Of a stretch of DNA of 64,000 nt, positions 54,211 through 62,321 are shown in pieces. How positions within the stretch are numbered: the first letter of the stretch is position 1; each line of letters begins with the position of its first letter. The notes under the pieces were generated by a model. It had not been told where the DNA came from. It saw only the letters and a list, made by a program, of their open reading frames with translations, and did no database searches. This DNA comes from Verrucomicrobiota bacterium. GTDB taxonomy: Bacteria > Verrucomicrobiota > Verrucomicrobiia > Limisphaerales > UBA1319. The position numbers were made by a program, and so were the translations under genes. The stretch is taken from the NCBI GenBank assembly GCA_022711435.1, contig JAKLFB010000004.1:124001-188000 (forward strand). Reading direction: 5' to 3'.

Positions 54211-55842
54211 CAGCAGGCTGATCGCCACGCATCCCCAGCCGAACCAGTCTCCGTGCCGGTTGTAGAACGTCGCGGGCCACTGCTCGCCCGCCGCCGGCAG
54301 CCGAAGATCGATCCGCCCAAAGCCGCGTCCGTAAACGCTGGCGTCCTCGCCAAACGCCAGCACATTCATCCGGCCCACCGGATCGATCCAGCAGCTCACC
54401 CCGTTGTTCGTGCACCGCACCAGCGGACGGCCGTTCTCGACCGCCCGAAAGAGGGCGTTCACCGCATGCTGCCATTGGGCGGCGCTGTGCCCGAACCAGC
54501 CGTCATTGGTCAGATTGAGCAGCAGATCGGTCTCCGGCCGCACATGGCCCCGCACCTGGTGCCCAAAGATGTCCTCGAAGCAGATCAGGGGGGCAGCCTC
54601 GATATCTCCCGGCGGCAGCGCGAACCATCCCGGCCGATCTCCCGCCGTGAATCCCTCCTGCACCGGAGTGAGATGGCGCATCAACGGCAGCCAGCGCACC
54701 AGGGGCACGAACTCGCCGAAGGCCACCAGATGCCGCTTGCGATACTCGGCTCGGAGCTGGCCCTCCGGATCGAACAGGAAGGCGCTGTTGTAGAAATCCC
54801 ACTCTCCTTCGCCCGCACCCGCAAACCGCGGCGCCGCGTCGTCCGCGGTCAGCACGATCCAGATCCGATGCTCGCGCGCCAGGTTGGTCACGCCCGGCAG
54901 GGTCAGCCCCTCGTCATATCGCAGGACGTTGGGAACCGCCGCCTCGGGCCAGACCAGCACGTCCGCAGGTTCGGCCAGCGCCTGCCTCGAAAGCTCCAGG
55001 AGCCCGTGAAAACGGTTGGTGCTCTCCTTGGCATCCCAGATCAGCGATTGCGCCAGGCTCGGCTGCACAAGAGCCATCGACAGCGGCCGCGTACCCGCCG
55101 GAAATCCCATGATCCGATAAAACCCGCCCGCCGAAACCGCCACCACCACCAGCACGGGCGGGTACAGCACCGCCACGACCGATCGCCATGACCGCGCATC
55201 GCGGGTCCAGCCAGCCGCCACCCGCAGCAGCGCCATCGAAAACCACACCATCAAAAATGAAATCCCGTAAACCCCTGTCCATGCCGCCACCTGGATGAGC
55301 GACAGCATCTCGAATTGCGATCCCCCCAGCGGATTCCACGGAAACCCGGTCAGCAGCCGGGCCCGGACCATCTCCAAAGCCACCCAGTAGAACGCGCATT
55401 GCGCCGCCCAGCGGCTCGACGCCGCCCAGCCCCAGGAAGAGCATGCGCCCCCCCCCAGCGGCGCGTCGGCACCTCTGTCCCCATCCGCCAGCGGCTCCGG
55501 CATGGACACCCGCGCCATCCAAACCCAAGCCGCCGGATACAATGCCAGATAGAGGCTCAAGGCCAGCCAGCCCGCCACTGCCCCCGCGGGAAACGGGATC
55601 AATAAAAGCCACGAAAACGCTGCCAGACACTGCGCCAGACCGGCTGCATATCCCAAACGAAATGCCATCCCCGGCGACGCGCCGATGGCTGACGCGGCCA
55701 CGACCGCCGGAGCCAGCCATCCCAGCGCCGCATAAGACCACCGGGGAAACGCCCCGGCCAGAAGCAGCCCGCCGGCCAGCGCCAACCCGTAGCGCCCCCG
55801 CGCGCTCCCCCAACCGCTCCCGCTCCCCGATCGATCGCTCAC
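54184..55842 (-). CDS. lnt: Apolipoprotein N-acyltransferase
   Basis: 552 residues from a GTG at 55842. N-terminal membrane helices, then a nitrilase-like periplasmic domain with the catalytic triad Glu300 (VWPEAAVPN), Lys369 (YRKRHLVAFGEFVP) and Cys421 (LICFEDIFG); also LLLNLTNDGWFG and a final helix. It adds the third acyl chain to lipoproteins, which agrees with a Gram-negative envelope and the fucosidase lipoprotein. A hydrophilic insert about 112-145 is somewhat longer than in Proteobacteria. Confidence 0.95.
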   Translation of the reverse strand: MSDRSGSGSGWGSARGRYGLALAGGLLLAGAFPRWSYAALGWLAPAVVAASAIGASPGMAFRLGYAAGLAQCLAAFSWLLLIPFPAGAVAGWLALSLYLALYPAAWVWMARVSMPEPLADGDRGADAPLGGGACSSWGWAASSRWAAQCAFYWVALEMVRARLLTGFPWNPLGGSQFEMLSLIQVAAWTGVYGISFLMVWFSMALLRVAAGWTRDARSWRSVVAVLYPPVLVVVAVSAGGFYRIMGFPAGTRPLSMALVQPSLAQSLIWDAKESTNRFHGLLELSRQALAEPADVLVWPEAAVPNVLRYDEGLTLPGVTNLAREHRIWIVLTADDAAPRFAGAGEGEWDFYNSAFLFDPEGQLRAEYRKRHLVAFGEFVPLVRWLPLMRHLTPVQEGFTAGDRPGWFALPPGDIEAAPLICFEDIFGHQVRGHVRPETDLLLNLTNDGWFGHSAAQWQHAVNALFRAVENGRPLVRCTNNGVSCWIDPVGRMNVLAFGEDASVYGRGFGRIDLRLPAAGEQWPATFYNRHGDWFGWGCVAISLLSLGIARFR

Positions 55843-55905
55843 GCACCGCAGATTGCCCGACTCGGATGGAAACGCAAGCCCCGGGGAGACGCGGATTCAA
55901 ATGTC

Positions 55906-55936
55906 TTGACCGGATGACCTCGAAAATGGCTTTAGA
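55906..55936 (+). promoter_or_regulatory. Candidate promoter for the aldo/keto reductase
   Basis: TTGACC (55906-55911) inside TGTCTTGAC; a -10 is not clear, the best being TTTAGA at 55931-55936 with a 19-base spacer. An SD (AGAAGG) follows, 8-9 bases before the ATG at 55949. Confidence 0.3.
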
Positions 55937-55948
55937 AGGTTCAAAAAT

Positions 55949-56893
55949 ATGAAAACCGTTCTCCTGGGATCGAGCTCTCTCCGATCGACGCGCATCGCAT
56001 ACGGCTGCTGGCGGCTGGCGGGCGCCCGCAATCCTCGCGAGGTCACTCCCGACCACGAGGCCCGAGGCATCCGCGCAGCGCTTGCCGCCTTCGAGGCCGG
56101 CTATACCCTGTTCGATCACGCCGACATCTACGGCGGCGGCCGGGCCGAGTCGATCTTTGGCCAGGCGCTTCGCCAGGCGCCCGGCGTCCGCGACCGGATC
56201 GCCATCGCCACCAAATGCGGCATCCGCTTCTCGGGCGATCCACAGCCGGCCTCCCCCCACCGCTACGATTTCTCGGCCTCGCACATCGTCCGATCCTGCG
56301 AACAATCGCTGCGCCGGCTCGGGATCGAGTTCATCGACCTCTACCAGCTGCATCGCCCCGATTACCTCATGGATCCCGCCGAGGTCGCCGATGCGTTCGA
56401 CCAGCTCAGGCGCACAGGCAAAGCGCGCGAGTTCGGGGTTAGCAACTTCACCCCCTCCCAGGTCGCTGCTCTCCAAAAGGCCTGCCCGATGCGGCTGGTG
56501 TCCAACCAGGTCGAGATCAGCCTCCGCCGCCTCGACTGCCTCGAGGACGGCACCCTTGACCAGTGTCTGCTCGATCGAATGACCCCTTTGGCCTGGAGCC
56601 CTCTGGCAGGAGGACGGCTCCTTGCCGACTCGAACGCAGCCCCTCCCGCCGCCTCCCGCCCGGCCGGCGAATCGCTGGGGGTCGCCATCGCCGACATCGC
56701 CCTCTCCCACCAGGTCTCGCCCGCCGTGATCGCCATTGCGTGGCTCCTCCAGCACCCCGCAGGCATCATCCCCATCGTCGGCTCCGTCCAGCCGGAGCGC
56801 ATCCTTGATGCCGTGCGCGCCGATACCCTGGAGCTCGGGCGCGAGGCGTGGTACCGGCTGCTCCTGGCCGCGCGCGGGACCGATCTTCCTTGA
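55949..56893 (+). CDS. Aldo/keto reductase
   Basis: 314 residues, (beta/alpha)8 NAD(P)H-dependent oxidoreductase. Catalytic tetrad: Asp in TLFDHADIYGGG and the following Tyr, Lys in ATKCG, His in LYQLHRPD. Cofactor binding: FGVSNFTPSQ, PLAWSPLAGGRL and IIPIVGSVQPERI. Most like the YdhF group. Substrate unknown; a sugar or sugar-derived aldehyde is plausible in this setting. Its stop TGA abuts the stop of the next, convergent gene with no base between. Confidence 0.92.
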   Translation: MKTVLLGSSSLRSTRIAYGCWRLAGARNPREVTPDHEARGIRAALAAFEAGYTLFDHADIYGGGRAESIFGQALRQAPGVRDRIAIATKCGIRFSGDPQPASPHRYDFSASHIVRSCEQSLRRLGIEFIDLYQLHRPDYLMDPAEVADAFDQLRRTGKAREFGVSNFTPSQVAALQKACPMRLVSNQVEISLRRLDCLEDGTLDQCLLDRMTPLAWSPLAGGRLLADSNAAPPAASRPAGESLGVAIADIALSHQVSPAVIAIAWLLQHPAGIIPIVGSVQPERILDAVRADTLELGREAWYRLLLAARGTDLP

Positions 56894-58651
56894 TCAGGCC
56901 GCCGCCGGTTTCTTCCACGTCTTGTGGCAGATCGCCGTGTCGGGCCCGAGCTCGTTCGGATACGTGCGAATCCGGCGCACGCCCCGGATGGTGTCCCATA
57001 GCTGCGCCGCCAAGCGGCCTTTCACCGGGATCTTCAACCGCGCGCAAAGCCCGCCAAAGGTCAGCGGCGGCTGGCTGCTCAGGATCATGCGGCGCACCAG
57101 CAATGGCTGCGCCACGAAGAAGCTGCGGTCCATCTCCTTCCAGCCCTTCAGCCCGTAATAGCCGAACCCCAGCGGCCGAACTCCCTCGTGGTTGCGGATG
57201 ACCGCCGAGATCGTGGCCCGGCCCACCGACCGCTTCCGCCGAATCTGATGCAGAATGTCCGTCGCGGTCATCGGGTGCCCCGCCTCCTTGAGCACCTCCG
57301 GGATCAGATCCTTGATGTGCTCACGCTCTTGCTGGCCCCACGCGCGCATCGCGAACAGGAACCTGCCCAGATCCACAAAGCGCTCGTCCTGCCGCAGGAT
57401 GTGGGCCACCTCGTGCACGTTGGTTTGCGAGGCCCACCCAAACCGTTTGTCCCGCAAAATCTCCCGCGTCGAGACGGGCCGGTTCTCTTCCTCGAGCAGC
57501 TTCGCCACGTCCGCGCGGGCCTTGCCCCACAGCCGCTCCGGGAGCTGGATGTGCTGCTGCATCCCAAAGGCCCTTCGGTCCAGGAGAAAGATCCCTTGCT
57601 CGGGCCGCAGCGAGTTGCGCAGACCCCCGATCGAGATCGGCGGCACCTCGTCCCCGAAGATCCGCCGGGCGCGGCGGATGATCTCCTCCGGCCGCAACGG
57701 GCGGTCGGATTGCGCCAGCACCCGCTGCACCCAGTCGCAGATTCGCAGGCTCGCCAGCCGCGCCAGCGGATGGTCCGGCACCGTCGTGTCCACCGTGATC
57801 GACGCGCACTGCTTCAGCGCCCGCAGCAGCTCGCCCGGATTCAGGTTGAGCCCCGGCTGCTGCTCCCCCACGCGCCGGAACAACTCGGCGATCGGCAGCG
57901 GCGATATGTTCGCCCGCAACACCTCCACCACCGGCCGGATGATCTCCCGCGTCCGCGCATCCAGGTTCGGATAGGGCTTCTGCCCCTCCGGCCAGGCCGG
58001 CATCTCCGAATCCAGCTCGCTGAAAAGCCGCACGTAAAACGCACCCGGATGCCGGCAATCGGCCGCCTTGGGCCCCAGCCAGAGCACCAGCAGATCCGGC
58101 GTCAGCGGACACACCGTGCTCAGACACTTCTCGGCCAGCCGCCGCAGGAAGACGAACGTCGACGGCCCCCCGTGGCGTGCCACGCGCTGGTAGAGCAGAT
58201 CCACCACCTGCCGCACCCGCTCCCGCGTCAGCCCGAATTTCTCCCCGATCTCCTCCAGCGTCAGCGGCGTTTGATCCCGATCCCCCAGCCGCAGCAGCAG
58301 CATCTCCCTCTCCCGATCGCTCACCGCCTCCACCGCCGTGTCCACCTGGCTGATCAGGTGCTCCAGACCCGAGCCCTTGATTCTCCCAAAATCGAACTCG
58401 CCCGCCTGCACCCGCCGCACTAGCTCCGCCAGCTCCCGGATGCTCCGCTGCCCGCAGTTCCGCATCGAAAGCACCTGGTCAAACGATATGCCCTGCAAAT
58501 CCCCAACCTGGCGAAATCCCATCTTCTGCAGCACCCCGCCCAGCCGCACCGAAAGCGGCATCTGGGACAGCGACCAGCCCCGTGCGTGCGCCGGGATCGC
58601 GATCGTCCCTGCCCCCTTCCCGTTTAACCTGGTTGCATGCATGATCATCAA
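56894..58651 (-). CDS. Alpha-CTD-like + sigma region 4-like DNA-binding protein with winged-helix-type repeats
   Basis: 585 residues. Residues 32-80 (LSVRLGGVLQKMGFRQVGDL, then SMRNCGQRSIRELAELV) match the C-terminal domain of RNA polymerase alpha, including the Arg of the DNA-contacting loop and the N-x-G-x-x-S turn. Residues 106-158 (TLEEIGEKFGLTRERVRQVV) match sigma-70 region 4.2. After that, four or five helical repeats of about 60 residues (starting near 236, 305, 375, 445 and 510) resemble HARE/RpoE-type winged helices, for example RPVSTREILRDKRFG and HPMTATDILHQIRRKRS. Sigma regions 2 and 3 are absent, so it is not a sigma factor by itself; a transcription regulator that contacts promoter DNA or polymerase is inferred. 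Start could also be at 58648 or 58642. Confidence 0.8.
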   Translation of the reverse strand: MMIMHATRLNGKGAGTIAIPAHARGWSLSQMPLSVRLGGVLQKMGFRQVGDLQGISFDQVLSMRNCGQRSIRELAELVRRVQAGEFDFGRIKGSGLEHLISQVDTAVEAVSDREREMLLLRLGDRDQTPLTLEEIGEKFGLTRERVRQVVDLLYQRVARHGGPSTFVFLRRLAEKCLSTVCPLTPDLLVLWLGPKAADCRHPGAFYVRLFSELDSEMPAWPEGQKPYPNLDARTREIIRPVVEVLRANISPLPIAELFRRVGEQQPGLNLNPGELLRALKQCASITVDTTVPDHPLARLASLRICDWVQRVLAQSDRPLRPEEIIRRARRIFGDEVPPISIGGLRNSLRPEQGIFLLDRRAFGMQQHIQLPERLWGKARADVAKLLEEENRPVSTREILRDKRFGWASQTNVHEVAHILRQDERFVDLGRFLFAMRAWGQQEREHIKDLIPEVLKEAGHPMTATDILHQIRRKRSVGRATISAVIRNHEGVRPLGFGYYGLKGWKEMDRSFFVAQPLLVRRMILSSQPPLTFGGLCARLKIPVKGRLAAQLWDTIRGVRRIRTYPNELGPDTAICHKTWKKPAAA

Positions 58652-58941
58652 CGCTGAAATGTCGTTTAAGAACAGCTAAAATCAATGGTAATTTACTGTT
58701 GGTACGACTCGATTTGCCCTGGCCCCTCGAACAGTCAACGACTCATGACATCTTCTGAACCATAGGATAATCAGAATGAAAATGCAAACAGATTCCCTTG
58801 GCGCCCGATAACACCGCTCCCTGATGGCTTTCGGCGCCCTTTCTCCGCCCCAGGCCCGCCGCCCTCCCTGCTACCTTCCCGCGCGCCTGCGCATTGCTTT
58901 TTTCCCCGTTCCTGCTTTGCTCGTCTCGGCGCGGATAACTC
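58652..58941. promoter_or_regulatory. AT-richer divergent intergenic region
   Basis: About 290 bases between the divergent alpha-CTD/sigma-4 gene and the UbiA-family gene; 58652-58800 is clearly AT-richer than the rest of the window. On the minus strand TTGACT (58731-58736) is a possible -35. No gene is seen. GCATGC and TGATCA palindromes lie within the first codons of the minus gene. Confidence 0.4.
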
Positions 58942-59817
58942 ATGATGCAAGGCATCCAACGGGCGGGGTCCGGTCTGGAGACGTTCCTGGTGTTGGGGCG
59001 GGTCAACGGACTGGGCACGATCTGGTCTAACTGCTTGGCGGGCTGGCTGTTAAGCGGCGGAGGCGAGCCCGGCAGGTTCCTGGCCGTCTGCCTCGGCGCA
59101 ACCGGCCTCTACCTCGGCGCGATGTTCCTGAACGACGCCTGCGATGCGGCCAGCGATCTGCTGGTCCGCCCGGCCCGGCCGATCCCTCGGGGGATCGTGC
59201 GGCCTCGCCTGGTGTATTATGCCGGCCTGGCCTGGCTCGCGACGGGTTCGGCATTGCTGGCCTCGCTCGGGTTCGCCCCGGCTGCGTTCACCATCATCCT
59301 CCTGGGCGCCATCATCGTCTACGACCTGGTCCACGCCCAGCTGAGGCTGGCCCCGGCGCTTCCGGCGGTGTGCCGGTTTCTGCTTTACATGCTGGCCGGA
59401 TCGGCCAGCGAGAACGGCCTCCAAGGGCTGGCGGTCTGGAACGGTCTGGCTATGGCGGCCTACGTCGGCGCCATCGGCGCATGGGACCGGCGCGGGCCAT
59501 CGGTCGGGCCGCCGCTCCGCTGGCCATTGGTCCTGCTGGCAGCCCCCTTCTTCATCGCCGTCCTGGCCAACGGCCCGGGATACCGTCTGACGGCAGTGTT
59601 CATGGCCTTGCTGCTGGCGGGCTGGATCGCCTGGTGCCTCCACCATGTCTTCGGGCCCCTGCGCCCCCGCCTGCAATCCATGAGCTCCGGCCTCCAGGCC
59701 GGCATCGTCCTGGTCGATCAGCTCGCCGTCGCCAGCCCGTCCTACCCCCTCATGGCCCTGTTCCTCCTCTGCTTCCTGAGCGTGCTCCTCATCCAGCGGA
59801 TCCTTCCCGAAACCTGA
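58942..59817 (+). CDS. UbiA-family membrane prenyltransferase-like protein (EboC-like)
   Basis: 291 residues, eight or nine helices. First Asp-rich motif is intact: FLNDACDAASDLLVRPARPI, followed by PRG. The second motif is atypical, VYDLVHAQLRLAP then CRFLLYMLAGSA, with Asp-x-x-x-Ala instead of DxxxD. That form (YDxxH...CRxxxY) is reminiscent of EboC-type UbiA proteins. Family members join prenyl groups to aromatic or other acceptors in the membrane. None of the other ebo genes is nearby, so the pathway is unknown. The downstream adenylate kinase begins after 40 bases on the same strand. Confidence 0.8.
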   Translation: MMQGIQRAGSGLETFLVLGRVNGLGTIWSNCLAGWLLSGGGEPGRFLAVCLGATGLYLGAMFLNDACDAASDLLVRPARPIPRGIVRPRLVYYAGLAWLATGSALLASLGFAPAAFTIILLGAIIVYDLVHAQLRLAPALPAVCRFLLYMLAGSASENGLQGLAVWNGLAMAAYVGAIGAWDRRGPSVGPPLRWPLVLLAAPFFIAVLANGPGYRLTAVFMALLLAGWIAWCLHHVFGPLRPRLQSMSSGLQAGIVLVDQLAVASPSYPLMALFLLCFLSVLLIQRILPET

Positions 59818-59857
59818 ACTGGCCATGATCAACCCGTTGCTTTAGGATCCCGTGCTC

Positions 59858-60493
59858 ATGGGCAAAATGATCATCGTCGCCGGCGTGCCGGGCGCGGGCA
59901 AATCCACGGTCCTGCTCGAGGCCTGGAAGCGCATCGAGAAGGAGTTGAACTACACGATCGTCTCCTTTGGCACCGAGATGCTCCGGCTGTGCCAGGAAGC
60001 CGGTCTGGTCTCCAACCGCGACGAGATGCGCAATCTCAACCCCGATCTCCAGGAGGAGATGCAGTGGCGCTCCGCCAAACGGATTGCCGAGCGCCCCGAA
60101 AACATCCTCCTCGACACCCACTGCGCCATCAAGGTGGCGTCCGGCAGCTACCTGCCGGGATTCACCCCTCGAATGCTCGAGCGGATGTCCCCGCACGCCA
60201 TCATCCTGGTCGACGCGCACGAAGCCGAGATCCGCGGCCGCCGCAAGCTCGACCAATCCCGCCCCTTCCGCACCATCGAGGACTACGAGGACATCCTCGA
60301 ACATAAGGTGATCAACCGGGCGTATGCCGCCGCCTTCTCCGCCCGCAGCGGCAGCCTCCTCTGCATCATCCAGAACAACACCGGCGAGTTCGAGCGCGCC
60401 GTCCGCCAGTTCATCGAGACTCTTCAGTTCATCGGGGTCGAGCGCCCGCCCGCACCCGCACCCTCCACCCACCCATCGCCCCCTTCGGCTTAG
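59858..60493 (+). CDS. Archaeal-type adenylate kinase
   Basis: 211 residues from the ATG at 59858; a GTG two codons upstream is possible. P-loop GVPGAGKST; then YTIVSFGTEMLRLCQEAGLV, NRDEMRNLNPDLQEEMQ, ILLDTHCAIKVASGSYLPG, and LEHKVINRAYAAAFSARSGS with IIQNN. This is the AdkA pattern of Archaea (FGTxM, DxMRxLxPxxQ, DTHxxIKTxxGYLPG, EHxxxNRAAA), not the bacterial Adk with a LID domain. It phosphorylates AMP with ATP. Probable transfer from Archaea or an old paralogue. The last residues are a Pro-rich tail, and the stop TAG is completed by the first base of the adjacent foldback element. Confidence 0.88.
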   Translation: MGKMIIVAGVPGAGKSTVLLEAWKRIEKELNYTIVSFGTEMLRLCQEAGLVSNRDEMRNLNPDLQEEMQWRSAKRIAERPENILLDTHCAIKVASGSYLPGFTPRMLERMSPHAIILVDAHEAEIRGRRKLDQSRPFRTIEDYEDILEHKVINRAYAAAFSARSGSLLCIIQNNTGEFERAVRQFIETLQFIGVERPPAPAPSTHPSPPSA

Positions 60494-60522
60494 GGTCTGT
60501 GCAAAAATTAATTCCGATTTTG
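60493..60522 (+). repeat. Left terminal inverted repeat of the foldback element
   Basis: Begins GGGTCTGTGCAAAAATTA; 28 of 30 positions match the complement of 60736-60765. Its first base is the G of the adenylate kinase TAG stop. Confidence 0.8.
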
Positions 60523-60735
60523 CTGGAGGGGATTGGGCGGGCTGGCAAGGCGCGACGAGCGAGCATACCCGCGCGGTCTGTGAGCGAGGAGCAACATAGC
60601 CAGCGCGCCCAAGACCCCCAGCCCTGCGGGGCGGGGCGGCGCCGGGCCATCTGCTTCGTGGCTCGGTCGGTCGAGTATCGCGGGGGGATACACTCCCTCC
60701 CTTGCGCCTCGCATCTGGCCCGGCGGCGCTCCCGC

Positions 60736-60765
60736 CAAAATCGGAAGTAATTTTTGCACAAACCC
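60736..60765 (-). repeat. Right terminal inverted repeat of the foldback element
   Basis: On the minus strand begins GGGTTTGTGCAAAAATTA. It ends 15 bases before the oxidoreductase ATG, so it forms part of that gene's upstream region. Confidence 0.8.
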
Positions 60766-60780
60766 TTAATCCATCCAGCC

Positions 60781-62307
60781 ATGCCATCCCCTTCGCGATC
60801 CACAGTTCGTTCCGAGCGCCGCCCGATCGGCGCCGGCACGCATGCGGCAGCTCCGAGCCCGGGCGATGCCGCCGGCGCCCTCCCATGCTCGCGCCGCGCA
60901 TTCCTCCGCCAGGGTGCGGCCGGCCTCAGCTTGCTCGCCGGTTCAATCCTGACGCCGTCCGCGGCGTGGGGTGCCGCCAGCGTGCTGCCCCCCAGCCGGC
61001 GCGTCGCCGTCGGATTGATCGGCATCGGCGCCATGGGCTCCGGCCATCTCCGCCGCCTGGTCGCCGACCCCGGATTCCAGGTCGTTGGCGTGTGCGACAC
61101 CGACCGCCAGCGGCGAGAGTCGGCCCGGACGATCGTCGACGAGCGATACGCCACCGATCGCACCCGGGGGACCTATCGCGGCTGCACAGCCTACAACGAT
61201 TACCGCGACTTGGTGGCCCGCGCCGATCTGGACGCTGTCCTTATCGCCACGCCCGACCACTGGCATGCCCTCCAGTCCATCGATGCCGCCAAGGCCGGCA
61301 AGGACGTCTATTGCGAGAAGCCCATTTCCCTGACCATCGACGAAGGCCGCCGGGTGGTCGACGCCGTCCGGCGATACCAGCGCGTCTTTCAGACAGGCAC
61401 TCAATACCGGTCGATCCCCACCATCCGCCACATCTGCCGTTTCATCCGCGAGGGCGGCCTGGGCCGGGTGCAGTCCGTGTTCACTCTCTTCAATAACCTG
61501 GCATCGTTCATGGGCGCCGGCCGCTTCAAACCCTACGAGGCAATCCTCAATGTCGACCGATGCGGCGCCTCGTATGTCCCCCTGGATTTCCCGCTGCCGG
61601 CCGCGCCGGTCCCGGAGGGTCTGGACTGGGACCTGTGGGTGGGGCCGGCCGCTTGGCGACCCTATCACCCCCTCTACCATATCAACCCGAGCCCCGGCGT
61701 CGTCCCATGGTCATTCTGCGATTCCTTCGGCGCGACATCGCTGACATGGCACCTGGCGCATTCGGCCGACGTCATCCAGTTCGCCCTCGGCGAGGAGCGG
61801 AGCGGCCCGGTCGAGATCATCCATCCTTCCAGCGGGGAGTTCCCCACGCTGACCTGCCGCTACGCCTGCGGAGCCCGGCTGCACTTCGTCGATCACTGGG
61901 GCATGGTCAAGGACCTCTACCACGCCGTCCCTGCCGACGCCCGCCTCGCGGGCAACTTCGGAGGCGTGTTCGTGGGCGAGCGCGGCTGGATCACCACGAT
62001 GAGCACCGGGGGGCAAGTCGAAGGAGGCCCCGATGCCCTCTTCTCCGCCCTGAACCTGCCCACCCGCGAGGTCAACATCGGCTCCAATGACCACCACGCC
62101 AACTGGCTCGAATCCATGCGGCGCCGGACCATGCCCAGCTGCGACGAGGAGCTCGGCCACCGCACTGCTTCGCTCGGCCACCTCGCCAACATCGCCTGCA
62201 CAACCGGCCGATCGCTGCGATGGGATCCTGTTCTCGAGTCCTTCCCCAGCGGCGCTGCCGCCAATCGCCTCCGCGCCCGCACCATGCGCCCGCCCTGGCG
62301 GATATGA
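60781..62307 (+). CDS. Gfo/Idh/MocA family oxidoreductase, Tat-exported
   Basis: 508 residues from the ATG at 60781. N-terminal twin-arginine signal (SRRAFLRQGAAGLSLLAGS). Rossmann domain: VAVGLIGIGAMGSGHLRRLV, VVGVCDTD, and AVLIATPDHWHA followed by DVYCEKPISLTIDEGR (the EKP active-site Lys). C-terminal GFO_IDH_MocA_C-like domain with WDLWVGPAAWRPYHP, typical of the PVC group. These enzymes oxidise or reduce sugars using tightly bound NAD(P), exported with it through Tat. Followed after 14 bases by the ThuA gene, a frequent pairing. Confidence 0.92.
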   Translation: MPSPSRSTVRSERRPIGAGTHAAAPSPGDAAGALPCSRRAFLRQGAAGLSLLAGSILTPSAAWGAASVLPPSRRVAVGLIGIGAMGSGHLRRLVADPGFQVVGVCDTDRQRRESARTIVDERYATDRTRGTYRGCTAYNDYRDLVARADLDAVLIATPDHWHALQSIDAAKAGKDVYCEKPISLTIDEGRRVVDAVRRYQRVFQTGTQYRSIPTIRHICRFIREGGLGRVQSVFTLFNNLASFMGAGRFKPYEAILNVDRCGASYVPLDFPLPAAPVPEGLDWDLWVGPAAWRPYHPLYHINPSPGVVPWSFCDSFGATSLTWHLAHSADVIQFALGEERSGPVEIIHPSSGEFPTLTCRYACGARLHFVDHWGMVKDLYHAVPADARLAGNFGGVFVGERGWITTMSTGGQVEGGPDALFSALNLPTREVNIGSNDHHANWLESMRRRTMPSCDEELGHRTASLGHLANIACTTGRSLRWDPVLESFPSGAAANRLRARTMRPPWRI

Positions 62308-62321
62308 GACTCTCGCTTTTT

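Larger units (their letters stand above)
60493..60765. mobile_element. Foldback (MITE-like) element, 273 bases
   Basis: Terminal inverted repeats of at least 30 bases with two mismatches (60493-60522 against 60736-60765); similarity continues less strictly towards the centre, so almost the whole element can fold on itself. It is flanked by TTA on both sides (60490-60492 and 60766-60768), a likely target duplication. It contains no transposase, but open frames run through it on both strands (about 83 codons each, both starting MQKL from the repeat end); these are by-products of the repeat. It lies between the adenylate kinase and the oxidoreductase gene. Confidence 0.8.

Noticed and set aside
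60499..60759. Two overlapping frames of about 83 codons starting MQKL on opposite strands
   Set aside because: Arise from the inverted ends of the foldback element; symmetrical starts show they are by-products, not genes.
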